In this document: in pieces, positions 1 through 5,691 of the stretch | How positions within the stretch are numbered: the first letter of the stretch is position 1 | How the letters are laid out: every line of letters starts with the position of its first letter | Source of the DNA: an uncultured Thermoplasmata archaeon | Lineage (GTDB): Archaea > Thermoplasmatota > Thermoplasmata > Methanomassiliicoccales > Methanomethylophilaceae | Direction of reading: 5' to 3' | NCBI GenBank assembly: GCA_946545675.1 | Contig: CAMNNR010000069.1 | Span: 1-6,853, forward strand | DNA: 6,853 nt | The notes under the pieces: model-generated | Seen by the model: only the letters and a program-made list of their open reading frames with translations | The model's database searches: none | What the model was told of the DNA's origin: nothing | Translations under genes and position numbers: made by a program

Positions 1-1
1 A

Positions 2-433
2 CAGTGCATCGATCCCAAGTGCAAATCCAACACCTCGAAGAACGACCTCGGACCCTGCCCAACCTGTCAGAAGGGTACCATCAGGATCATGTACTCCAAG
101 GCCGGGAAGAGGTTCGCGGGATGTTCCGAATGGCCGGCCTGCACACAGACCTATCCTCTGAGACCCAGAGGCACCATCGTGCCCACCGGCCAGTCCTGCC
201 CCGACTGCGGCGCACCCGTGGTGTCCGTAGGCACCATGACCGAGTGCATCAACATGGACTGCAGCACCCGCAAGAGGAAGTCCCCTACCTCCACAGTGAC
301 CACGGAGACGGTACAGAAACCCACCTCCGAAAGGAAGGTCTACACGGTCGTCCTCGGTGACAAGAAAAAGAAGTCTGGCACTAAGAAGACCGCGGCCAAG
401 AAAACAGTTAAGAAAGCAGAATCCTCAGACTGA
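2..433 (+). CDS. topA: DNA topoisomerase I (type IA), C-terminal zinc-ribbon end, 5' partial
   Basis: This is the 3' end of a gene entering from the left. The frame is open from base 2 and ends in TGA at 431-433, so the ATG at 89 is an internal Met. Seen: a CxxxxC half-ribbon right at the edge (CIDPKC), then a full four-Cys ribbon (CPTC ... GCSEWPAC, with KAGKRFAGC between), then another (CPDC ... ECINMDC). This CPxC-x(n)-FxGCsxxPxC-x(n)-CPxCGxPVV pattern is characteristic of the C-terminal zinc ribbons of archaeal and bacterial topoisomerase I, which help hold single-stranded DNA during relaxation of negative supercoils. The catalytic Toprim and Tyr domains lie outside the window. From about base 356 the protein ends in a Lys-rich tail (KKKK, KKTAAKK, KKAESSD), probably a non-specific DNA-binding tail. 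The last 9 bp overlap the end of the opposing cobY gene. A different multi-ribbon protein is possible but less likely. Confidence 0.85.
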   Translation, partial: QCIDPKCKSNTSKNDLGPCPTCQKGTIRIMYSKAGKRFAGCSEWPACTQTYPLRPRGTIVPTGQSCPDCGAPVVSVGTMTECINMDCSTRKRKSPTSTVTTETVQKPTSERKVYTVVLGDKKKKSGTKKTAAKKTVKKAESSD

Positions 434-1030
434 TCCGAGGAGTCTGCGGGCGCGTTCGAGCTCGCCGGGCGTATTGACGTTCACGGCGAGCTCACGCCAT
501 TTTGTGAAAAGAAGTTCTTCGTTCAGGTAGTCGCCCCTGAGGGTGGCCTTCCTGTCCATCACCGAAATACCCGATACGACCCATTCGCTGCCGTTGATAT
601 CCCTTGTGTAGGAGGGTATGATCCCCATCTCCCTCACGATGGGGGCCTCGATCATGACGATCATCGACTGCATGCTGGGCTTGAAGGATGTCACCACATC
701 ATCAAGCACCGAAGCTTTCAGCAGCGGGATGTCCGAAGGACAGGTCAGGACGTAATCCCCGTAGAGTTTCTCGAAGGATTCGTGGAGATCCATCATGAAG
801 TCCTCTCCGGAGGTGCGGATGGTCTCCACCCCCAGGTCGTTGAGGTACTCCTCGGTCTTGGGGGTGTTGTGACTGACGGACGCCAATATCCTGTGCACGT
901 GCTTGGCCGCGCGCATCGCCTCTACGACGTGGGTGATGGCGGGCACACCCCCAATCAGCTGCATGGGCTTCTCGATACCGCATGCTCCCATGCGGGTACC
1001 TTTGCCTCCGGCGTTGATCAGGGCCTCCAT
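425..1030 (-). CDS. cobY: GTP:adenosylcobinamide-phosphate guanylyltransferase, archaeal CobY
   Basis: CobY transfers GMP from GTP to adenosylcobinamide phosphate, giving AdoCbi-GDP, the activated corrinoid that CobS uses. It is the archaeal replacement for bacterial CobU and has no kinase activity. Seen in 201 residues: the nucleotide-binding loop NAGGKGTRMG (residues 6-15) followed by EKP (20-22), an SHNTPKTEEYL segment (53-63), a CPSDIPLL acidic motif (97-104, with Asp100 a likely metal ligand), and NVNTPGELERA near the C-terminus (184-194). Length and motif order fit the CobY I know from Methanocaldococcus jannaschii. The ATG is 4 bp past the cobS stop and has GGTGA four bases upstream, so the start is well supported. 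It is the last gene of the cobamide operon, and its 3' end overlaps topA convergently. A generic NTP-transferase such as MobA is much less likely given the context. Confidence 0.95.
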   Translation of the reverse strand: MEALINAGGKGTRMGACGIEKPMQLIGGVPAITHVVEAMRAAKHVHRILASVSHNTPKTEEYLNDLGVETIRTSGEDFMMDLHESFEKLYGDYVLTCPSDIPLLKASVLDDVVTSFKPSMQSMIVMIEAPIVREMGIIPSYTRDINGSEWVVSGISVMDRKATLRGDYLNEELLFTKWRELAVNVNTPGELERARRLLGSV

Positions 1031-1034
1031 CGAT

Positions 1035-1039
1035 TCACC
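1035..1039 (-). promoter_or_regulatory. Ribosome binding site of cobY inside the cobS stop
   Basis: On the minus strand the bases GGTGA lie four bases before the cobY ATG and contain the TGA stop of cobS. GGTGA matches part of the archaeal Shine-Dalgarno core GGAGGTGA. This fits coupled translation of cobS and cobY and fixes the cobY start. Confidence 0.6.
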
Positions 1040-2225
1040 ACAGCGATATCGTCAGAAGGATCAGCGTGACGAACAGGATGAGTGCCCTGGAGATCTCGTT
1101 GGTCGCTCCCAGGACATCGCCGTTGACGAATCCGAAGGTCTTGTTCGATACGCTTGCCATGAGTATGCCCACTCCGACGGACATGAGGATCGCCACGAGC
1201 ATCAGGAGGATGACCGTCGCCAGAGGCAGGGTCGTGCTGATGAAGCACAGGCTTCCGATACCCCAGGAGATAAGGGAGGTGATGATCACCAGGACCGCGG
1301 TCACACCGGTGGAGAGCAGCACATCGTTGATCTCGGTGTTGCCTACCTGCTTTGCGGCCATACCGCTTCCGGGCTTCCCGAACGCGGCGGCTGCCACCTG
1401 GGCGTTCTTGATGAGGATCTCGAGGGGCCATACGATGAAGGCCACGGTGACGAACTTGGTCCCGGTGTTGTCCACCCCTGCCACGACATCCCAGGAGAGG
1501 GAGGAGAGGCAGTAGATGCTCATGAGCACCACGATGAGCGAGACACCGTATCCTCCCGCTCCGATGAGGCTGTCCTTCAGCGCGTGCACGTGGTCCTCCT
1601 GTTTGCCAGAAGAGACAATTATGCCGTCCCCGAAATCCACCAATCCGTCGAAATGAAGGAACTTGGAGAAGATGAAGGCGGTCGCCAGAGCGATGAGTGC
1701 CAGAAGTCCTGTGTTGGTCTCCAGGAGCAGTCCCAGGATAAGGACCACGATGAACACGACGAATCCGTTTATCGCTCCCAGGACGGGTGCGAGCCAGAAG
1801 TTGCGTTCCATGGCGTTGCATTCCTTCTCACCCACGTCCAGGCGTATTATGGTGAAGAAGGAGATCATGCACTTCAGTGCGTCCATCAGGGTCCCGATAT
1901 GGATGACCCTGTTCTTGGGTGCCTCCTCCTCGACGGGAACTATATCGGTCTCGCTCACCACGATATCCGTGACGGGTTCTTCCTCTGTTCCGGCCGCTGT
2001 CGTCATTTCAGCGGTCTCCTCAGTGCCGGCCTGTATAGGCTCTTCCTCAGTCTTGTCCGCAGGTACGGATTCCGCAGCAGCGGGTTCGCCGTAGTCGGTT
2101 TCGGCAGACAGCGGTTGCCTCTGCTGGGTCTCTTCATTTACGGGTTCGTACGGAGTGTCAGCACCCAAGGGCCTGTGCGCCTGGGGCTCCTCCGTGGACC
2201 CGTTGTTGTTCTGTTCATCATTCAT
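1035..2225 (-). CDS. cobS: Adenosylcobinamide-GDP ribazoletransferase CobS with long acidic N-terminal extension
   Basis: CobS is a membrane enzyme that joins AdoCbi-GDP to alpha-ribazole or alpha-ribazole phosphate, closing the nucleotide loop of the cobamide. Seen in 396 residues: the CobS core begins at about residue 112 (LMDALKCMISFFTIIRLDVG). It contains the acidic signature HFDGLVDFGDG (191-201), the following LKDSLIGAGGYG (217-228, usually MKDSxIGAxG), and the C-terminal GDVLGATNEISR (369-380). Several hydrophobic segments are visible (about 152-169, 173-189, 229-245, 305-325, 332-358, 381-395). Residues 1 to about 108 are extra: rich in Glu, Pro, Thr and Ala, about 28 acidic to 4 Lys/Arg, and probably disordered. 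Family members are usually near 250-290 residues and start at the core. The far-upstream ATG is favoured because it overlaps the cbiZ end by 8 bp, keeping operon spacing. An internal Met such as residue 114 would leave a gap of over 300 bp. The role of the extension is unknown. Confidence 0.92.
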   Translation of the reverse strand: MNDEQNNNGSTEEPQAHRPLGADTPYEPVNEETQQRQPLSAETDYGEPAAAESVPADKTEEEPIQAGTEETAEMTTAAGTEEEPVTDIVVSETDIVPVEEEAPKNRVIHIGTLMDALKCMISFFTIIRLDVGEKECNAMERNFWLAPVLGAINGFVVFIVVLILGLLLETNTGLLALIALATAFIFSKFLHFDGLVDFGDGIIVSSGKQEDHVHALKDSLIGAGGYGVSLIVVLMSIYCLSSLSWDVVAGVDNTGTKFVTVAFIVWPLEILIKNAQVAAAAFGKPGSGMAAKQVGNTEINDVLLSTGVTAVLVIITSLISWGIGSLCFISTTLPLATVILLMLVAILMSVGVGILMASVSNKTFGFVNGDVLGATNEISRALILFVTLILLTISLW

Positions 2226-3330
2226 CTGAATACCCCGTTATGTACCCGACCACGCCAGCCACCAGTCCGTAGACCGTCAGCTCGACATACTCGGGCAGAT
2301 TGCATTCCTTAAGCGGTTTCATCCTCATCAGGTCGATGGTGGCGTCGCTTCCCCTGGTCTCGGAGATCCTGCCGGCGAGGAACATCGCCAGCGTACCGTC
2401 CACCAGCACCTCGGGGGGTTCCCCGTACATCTGATTGGATATGCATCCCTTGTCCGAGAGGTCCCCGGTCTGCAGGATCGCATACACCAGCGCACTGATG
2501 TCCGCGTCCGCACCCATGGTCTCGAAGGTCTCCTCGAACTCGTCCTTCAGTTCCTCGTCCAATCCGCAGGCGGAGGCACAGTCCCAGAACATATCCTTGG
2601 TGACTCCCCTCTCCTTCAGCATCAGCTCGGAGACCCTCGGCTCGGCGGACTCCCCGCGCTTGCGGAGACATTCCGCCACGGTCTTCCTGACACCGCGGGC
2701 CAATGCCATACCAGCAGGGGTGCCGGTGCCCAGGAAGGGCATCCTGTCCTCCCCTGCGGGGGAGACGATGGCCATGGCATCCGAGGTGGTCCCGGTCTCG
2801 ATGTAGCCCCTGTCCCTCATACCGAGGGTCTTGGCCTCCACCAGGGGGATCATGGCGTTGATCTTCCCGGCATCGGTAAGGGGGAACGGTACCACCGCGA
2901 CGATGTTTATCGTACCCGCTATGAGCTTCCTGTAGATCTCGGCGGAACGGGCTGACTTCCTCTCCCAGTCGGTGAGGGGTTCTCCCGCGCAGACGCAATT
3001 GGTCACGCCGGCAGTGGATGCTACATACACCTCCCCGTCGCCGTAGGATTCCTCCGCCTCGGAGAACACGTATTTCACCTCGGCGGCGGTCATGAACCCC
3101 ACCGAATCCTCGGGGAGGGAGTACTGTCTGATCTTGTCCTTCAGAACCGCCAGGTAATCGGGGCAACTGAAGTCGTGGGCGACCTGCATGATGAAGATTG
3201 TATCGGTGGACGCGTGTCCGCCGTTGTAGGGGGCGCTGCTTAGCACCTCCATCCTTTCCGTGAAACGGATGACCGCGGTGGCCTCATGGTTGTCCTCGGG
3301 GTGCACCTCGACCGATTTTATGTACTTCAT
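2218..3330 (-). CDS. cbiS: Adenosylcobinamide amidohydrolase CbiZ fused to a CobZ-like phosphatase domain (CbiS type)
   Basis: The N-terminal half is CbiZ, which cleaves the aminopropanol side chain of adenosylcobinamide to give adenosylcobyric acid, so imported corrinoids can be rebuilt. Seen in 370 residues: YVASTAGVTNCVCAGEP (102-118), GTINIVAVVPFPL (139-151), a VEAKTLGMRDRGY segment (164-176), TGTTSDAMAIV (179-189) and GTGTPAGMALARGV (201-214), all typical of CbiZ. CbiZ alone is about 200-230 residues. The remaining ~140 (LKERGVTKDMFWDCA ... DISALVYAILQTG ... VLVDGTLAMFLAGRISETRG ... MKPL ... YGLVAGVVGYI) resemble the CobZ/PgpA-like alpha-ribazole-phosphate phosphatase found fused to CbiZ in Methanopyrus CbiS. 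The acidic pair usual near the PgpA-type C-terminus looks replaced (E350-L351), so phosphatase activity is uncertain. The start at 3330 is chosen from the ATGA overlap with cbiB and a GGTG site; the frame stays open to 3459 but that part is cbiB shadow. The CbiZ call is firm (0.95), the CobZ part less so (about 0.7). Confidence 0.85.
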   Translation of the reverse strand: MKYIKSVEVHPEDNHEATAVIRFTERMEVLSSAPYNGGHASTDTIFIMQVAHDFSCPDYLAVLKDKIRQYSLPEDSVGFMTAAEVKYVFSEAEESYGDGEVYVASTAGVTNCVCAGEPLTDWERKSARSAEIYRKLIAGTINIVAVVPFPLTDAGKINAMIPLVEAKTLGMRDRGYIETGTTSDAMAIVSPAGEDRMPFLGTGTPAGMALARGVRKTVAECLRKRGESAEPRVSELMLKERGVTKDMFWDCASACGLDEELKDEFEETFETMGADADISALVYAILQTGDLSDKGCISNQMYGEPPEVLVDGTLAMFLAGRISETRGSDATIDLMRMKPLKECNLPEYVELTVYGLVAGVVGYITGYSDE

Positions 3331-4367
3331 ATTACACCAATGGTACGGTAGATGAAGTCCTCGAATATAATCTGCACGTGGATTCCCAGAAGGGCTAACA
3401 AGGGTACGGTGACGATGATCGTGAACAACACCGCGGTGACCTCGATGAGGCGATAGCACCTGCCGATGTCGTCGATGGAGGGAAGGGGACCTTCTCCCAT
3501 CACATACACGCCCTCCTTTTCAAAGGAAACACCCATGGCCGCCGCGGTGGCGGTCATGGGCCATCCGCTGTTGGGACTGGGGGTCTTGGTGTGCTCGGCA
3601 CGGGCCGCCCTCATGGCAGGCCTCCTTCCCTTGATGCGCATGACCCAGGCAGCGAATCCGACGAACAGGGGAGATAATCTGGAGGGGATGAAACCGAGGA
3701 CGTCGTCCCACCTCGCGGGGAAGTGGCCGATGTCCTTGTACTTCTCGTTCAGACGCCCCCACATGGCATCCATGAGGTTGGCGCACCTGAATGCCACCGC
3801 GCCGGGAAGCCCGAATATACCGAGATACATCAGCGGGGAGACCGCGCTGTCCACCAGGTTCTCGGAGATGGTCTCGCAGCAGGAGGACGTGATGTGGGGC
3901 TCGTCCATGCCCGCCATCTTCCTGTTGACCATCATCTGGGTCTTCGCGGCGGCGGATTCGGTGTCACCGTTACGGAGGTCCTCCTCTATGGGCTTGCAGA
4001 ACCTGCGGAAAGCGAACAGGGCGAAGGTGATCTTGGTGAGATAGGCGGTGACGACGATCCACAGGATCTCGCCCACGCTGCACCATATCCCGGCGATCTC
4101 GAAGGTGTAGAAATCGCGCAGGAGTATGCGCACCCCGCCGGTAACCAGCAAAGCGATTCCGCCGAAAAGCAGGAGCACGAACAGGTACGAAAGGAAACCC
4201 ATCAGCACGGCGGTCTTCGACTGCCTCCGCTTCACGCGGTCGTCGATGGCCTGCAGGACATTCCCCATCCACCTCAGCGGATGGAAGGTGTTGGAGGGAT
4301 CGCCGACGTAACGGTCAATGAGCATAGCCAGAATGGCGATCAGCACCGCGTCGGCCCACAGCTGCAT
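3327..4367 (-). CDS. cbiB: Adenosylcobinamide-phosphate synthase CbiB
   Basis: CbiB is an integral membrane enzyme that amidates adenosylcobyric acid with (R)-1-amino-2-propanol O-phosphate to give adenosylcobinamide phosphate. It follows CobD and precedes CobY in the pathway, and re-uses the product of CbiZ. Seen in 346 residues: the N-terminal DRYVGDP (18-24) and FHPLRWMGN (28-36); ISENLVDSAVSPLMY (167-181), matching the family's SExxVDSxxSPLxY; ANLMDAMWG (196-204); PARWDDVLGFIPSRLS (217-232); and SPNSGWPMTATAAAMG (264-279). Hydrophobic segments lie at about 6-17, 54-80, 94-120, 180-195 and 308-330. Length is normal for the family. The ATG follows the cobD stop by one base (TGATATG), and the 3' end overlaps cbiZ by 4 bp as ATGA. 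Note that some naming schemes call this protein CobD. Confidence 0.96.
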   Translation of the reverse strand: MQLWADAVLIAILAMLIDRYVGDPSNTFHPLRWMGNVLQAIDDRVKRRQSKTAVLMGFLSYLFVLLLFGGIALLVTGGVRILLRDFYTFEIAGIWCSVGEILWIVVTAYLTKITFALFAFRRFCKPIEEDLRNGDTESAAAKTQMMVNRKMAGMDEPHITSSCCETISENLVDSAVSPLMYLGIFGLPGAVAFRCANLMDAMWGRLNEKYKDIGHFPARWDDVLGFIPSRLSPLFVGFAAWVMRIKGRRPAMRAARAEHTKTPSPNSGWPMTATAAAMGVSFEKEGVYVMGEGPLPSIDDIGRCYRLIEVTAVLFTIIVTVPLLALLGIHVQIIFEDFIYRTIGVI

Positions 4368-4368
4368 A

Positions 4369-5487
4369 TCAGTATCCCAGCGCTTTCAGGGTCTTGCCCA
4401 CGGCATCGGCGAAGCGGTCGTTCCTCTCGCGGTCCTTGACACAGAAACGTATGTAGGTGCTGAACTCGGGGCCGAAGGAGGAGCAGTCACGGACCATGAT
4501 CTTCTCCTTGAGCATGAACCCTACGAACTTGGCGGCATCCGCACCGTATTCGGAGACATCGACGAAATAGAAGAACGAATCCGTGGGGGAATCGAGATGG
4601 AAACCGACATCCTCCAATGCGGCGCGCATCACCCCCTTCTCCTTCTCGAGGGACTGGGAGGCCTCGCGCACATAATCTATATCGTACTCGGTGAGGTGCA
4701 TGGCGACCGCCTGTTCGACGGTGCCCAGGTTCCAGGGGAGCCTGGCCTTCTCCATCTCGGCGATGATGGCGGGACTGGATATGGCGTAACCGACCCTCAT
4801 GCCGGGGATGGCGAAGCATTTGGTGAAGGAACCCGCGATGAGCAGGTTGGTGTAGTCCCCGATCTCCCTGATGAGGGAAAGGAGGGAGTGCCTGGCACAT
4901 AGTGATAGCAGGGTCTCGTCGAGGAATACGAGGGTGCCGATCTCCTCGCAGAAACGCACGATCTCGCGCACCTTTTCGCGTGACTCGATGCGACCGGTGG
5001 GGTTGTTGGGGTTGCATAGGTAGAATGCCTTGTAGTGCTTCGACTTCAGCTTCTCGAAGAGTTCGGTGGTGTCGATGCGGAAGTCGTTCTCCTTCTTCAG
5101 GGGGAGGTAGTCGACCTGCACGCCGGCCAGCCTGCACTGCTGGGCGTATTCCGCGAACGAAGGGGTGGGTATGAGCACGGATTCGCCGGGGGATACGAAG
5201 ACGTACGGGAAGTTGCGGATGATCTCCGAGGACCCGGCACCCATGGCGATGTTCTCTGGCTGTATGCCGAAGTGGTGGGCGATCTTCTCCTTGAGGACCG
5301 TACAATCGGCGTCGGGATAGTGCCCGGCCTCATCCACTGCGGCGGCCACGATTTCGGCCAGGTCGTGAGGGGGGCCCATGGGGTTGAGGTTCTGACTGTA
5401 ATCCTCCACACCTTCCAGCCTCCATGCCTGTCCCCCGTGGACGGTGGCGGGGAGGTCTGTGAACTCCTTCCTCGGTTGAATCTGCAT
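4369..5487 (-). CDS. cobD: L-threonine-O-3-phosphate decarboxylase (CobD), PLP class I aminotransferase fold
   Basis: CobD uses PLP to decarboxylate L-threonine phosphate to (R)-1-amino-2-propanol O-phosphate, the linker CbiB attaches. Seen in 372 residues: HGGQ (17-20), SQNLNPMGPP (31-40) and GHYPDAD (55-61), which together favour CobD over HisC; GAGSSEIIRNFP (83-94); NPNNPTG (159-165); Asp190 in FLDET, the likely PLP ring-nitrogen ligand; SFTKCFAIPGMRVGY (220-234) with Lys223 as the Schiff-base lysine; and YIRFCVKDRERNDRF (345-359) with Arg347 as the likely carboxylate-binding residue. The aromatic residue that often follows the DE of this fold (DEAY/F) is replaced (DETLLSL). It is the first gene of the five-gene cobamide operon, and its stop is one base from the cbiB start. 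The start is the only Met ahead of the HGG motif. No clear Shine-Dalgarno is seen, and a TATA-like box lies about 33 bases upstream, so the mRNA may be nearly leaderless. Histidinol-phosphate aminotransferase is the main alternative, disfavoured by the neighbours. Confidence 0.9.
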   Translation of the reverse strand: MQIQPRKEFTDLPATVHGGQAWRLEGVEDYSQNLNPMGPPHDLAEIVAAAVDEAGHYPDADCTVLKEKIAHHFGIQPENIAMGAGSSEIIRNFPYVFVSPGESVLIPTPSFAEYAQQCRLAGVQVDYLPLKKENDFRIDTTELFEKLKSKHYKAFYLCNPNNPTGRIESREKVREIVRFCEEIGTLVFLDETLLSLCARHSLLSLIREIGDYTNLLIAGSFTKCFAIPGMRVGYAISSPAIIAEMEKARLPWNLGTVEQAVAMHLTEYDIDYVREASQSLEKEKGVMRAALEDVGFHLDSPTDSFFYFVDVSEYGADAAKFVGFMLKEKIMVRDCSSFGPEFSTYIRFCVKDRERNDRFADAVGKTLKALGY

Positions 5488-5516
5488 TTTAATCTAAACC
5501 CTGATACCAGTAGACC

Positions 5517-5523
5517 TATTTAA
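5517..5523 (-). promoter_or_regulatory. Candidate TATA box of the cobamide operon
   Basis: Read on the minus strand, TTAAATA lies with its centre about 33 bases before the cobD ATG. Archaeal transcription usually begins about 25 bases after the TATA box centre, so the start would be near 5494 and the leader only about 7 bases. The absence of a clear Shine-Dalgarno site between 5488 and 5500 agrees with a nearly leaderless mRNA. The box is weak and this is inference from spacing and base content. Confidence 0.45.
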
Positions 5524-5554
5524 TCAAATCAACGAGTTTCCAAACGAACACCGT

Positions 5555-5570
5555 TGCATTCTAAAATGCA
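5555..5570. repeat. Short perfect inverted repeat in the divergent intergenic region
   Basis: TGCATT, a 4-base spacer CTAA, then AATGCA form a 16-base perfect inverted repeat. It lies about 32 bp upstream of the candidate cobD TATA box and about 67 bp upstream of the candidate TATA box of the + strand gene. This is a reasonable position for a regulator site acting on either promoter. It could also be chance in AT-rich DNA. Confidence 0.35.
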
Positions 5571-5636
5571 TCTCGTCGATTATTATAGCTCTATTGCAAA
5601 AAATAACATCTGGCTAAGTACCGCCGTCCCCTATGT

Positions 5637-5646
5637 TTTATATAAT
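5637..5646 (+). promoter_or_regulatory. TATA box of the corrinoid-binding protein gene
   Basis: TTTATATAAT is a near-ideal archaeal TATA box, about 50 bases before the ATG at 5692. The expected start site, about 25 bases past its centre, is near 5666-5668. That gives a leader of about 25 bases, which would include the GGGTG site at 5682-5686. Confidence 0.65.
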
Positions 5647-5658
5647 TAGTACCATTTG

Positions 5659-5681
5659 GATGTGTTAGCCAATTACACATC
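5659..5681. repeat. 7-bp-arm palindrome over the expected start site of the + strand gene
   Basis: GATGTGT (5659-5665) and ACACATC (5675-5681) are perfect reverse complements around a 9-base centre, TAGCCAATT. The expected transcription start from the TATA box at 5637-5646 falls inside it, so it is better placed as an operator on DNA than as an RNA hairpin. It ends directly at the ribosome binding site. The regulator is unknown. Confidence 0.45.
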
Positions 5682-5686
5682 GGGTG
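5682..5686 (+). promoter_or_regulatory. Ribosome binding site of the corrinoid-binding protein gene
   Basis: GGGTG lies five bases before the ATG at 5692 and contains GGTG, which can pair with the CACC of the archaeal 16S rRNA tail. It supports this ATG, which is directly followed by a signal-peptide-like sequence. Confidence 0.55.
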
Positions 5687-5691
5687 TCACA

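Larger units (their letters stand above)
425..5487 (-). other. Cobamide late-assembly and salvage operon cobD-cbiB-cbiZ/S-cobS-cobY
   Basis: Five genes run in one direction with junctions of +1, -4, -8 and +4 bp, and no room for internal promoters or terminators between them. Together they cover linker synthesis (CobD), linker attachment (CbiB), linker removal for salvage (CbiZ), corrinoid activation (CobY) and loop closure (CobS), with a possible terminal phosphatase. CobT, the adenosyltransferase and the corrin-ring genes are absent from the window. Co-transcription is inferred from spacing. Confidence 0.88.

Noticed and set aside
4..360. A 118-codon + strand open frame in another frame over topA.
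   Set aside because: It is rich in His and Arg and out of frame with the zinc-ribbon sequence; a shadow.
89..433. A stand-alone 114-residue zinc-ribbon protein starting at 89.
   Set aside because: The frame is open to the left edge and its upstream codons encode CIDPKC and CPTC, needed to complete the ribbons, so this is the end of a longer topA.
903..2312. A 469-codon open frame on the + strand, the longest in that region.
   Set aside because: It lies wholly opposite cobY and cobS, has an odd composition rich in His, Asp, Glu and Gly with no recognisable motif, and is explained by high GC and codon bias of the opposite strand.
3331..3459. Extended start of the CbiZ/CbiS frame at 3459, adding 43 residues.
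   Set aside because: The added part overlaps cbiB coding sequence, has shadow-like composition (many His, Arg, Pro), and the ATG at 3330 has an ATGA overlap with cbiB plus a GGTG site four bases upstream.
4369..5487. Histidinol-phosphate aminotransferase (HisC) for the first operon gene.
   Set aside because: The HGGQ, LNPMGPP and GHYPDAD motifs and the position upstream of cbiB fit threonine-phosphate decarboxylase better; no his genes are nearby.
5488..5691. A cobalamin riboswitch upstream of the uptake gene or the operon.
   Set aside because: The expected leaders are only about 7 and 25 bases, and I see no B12-box-like element or multi-stem structure; the class is also rare in archaea.
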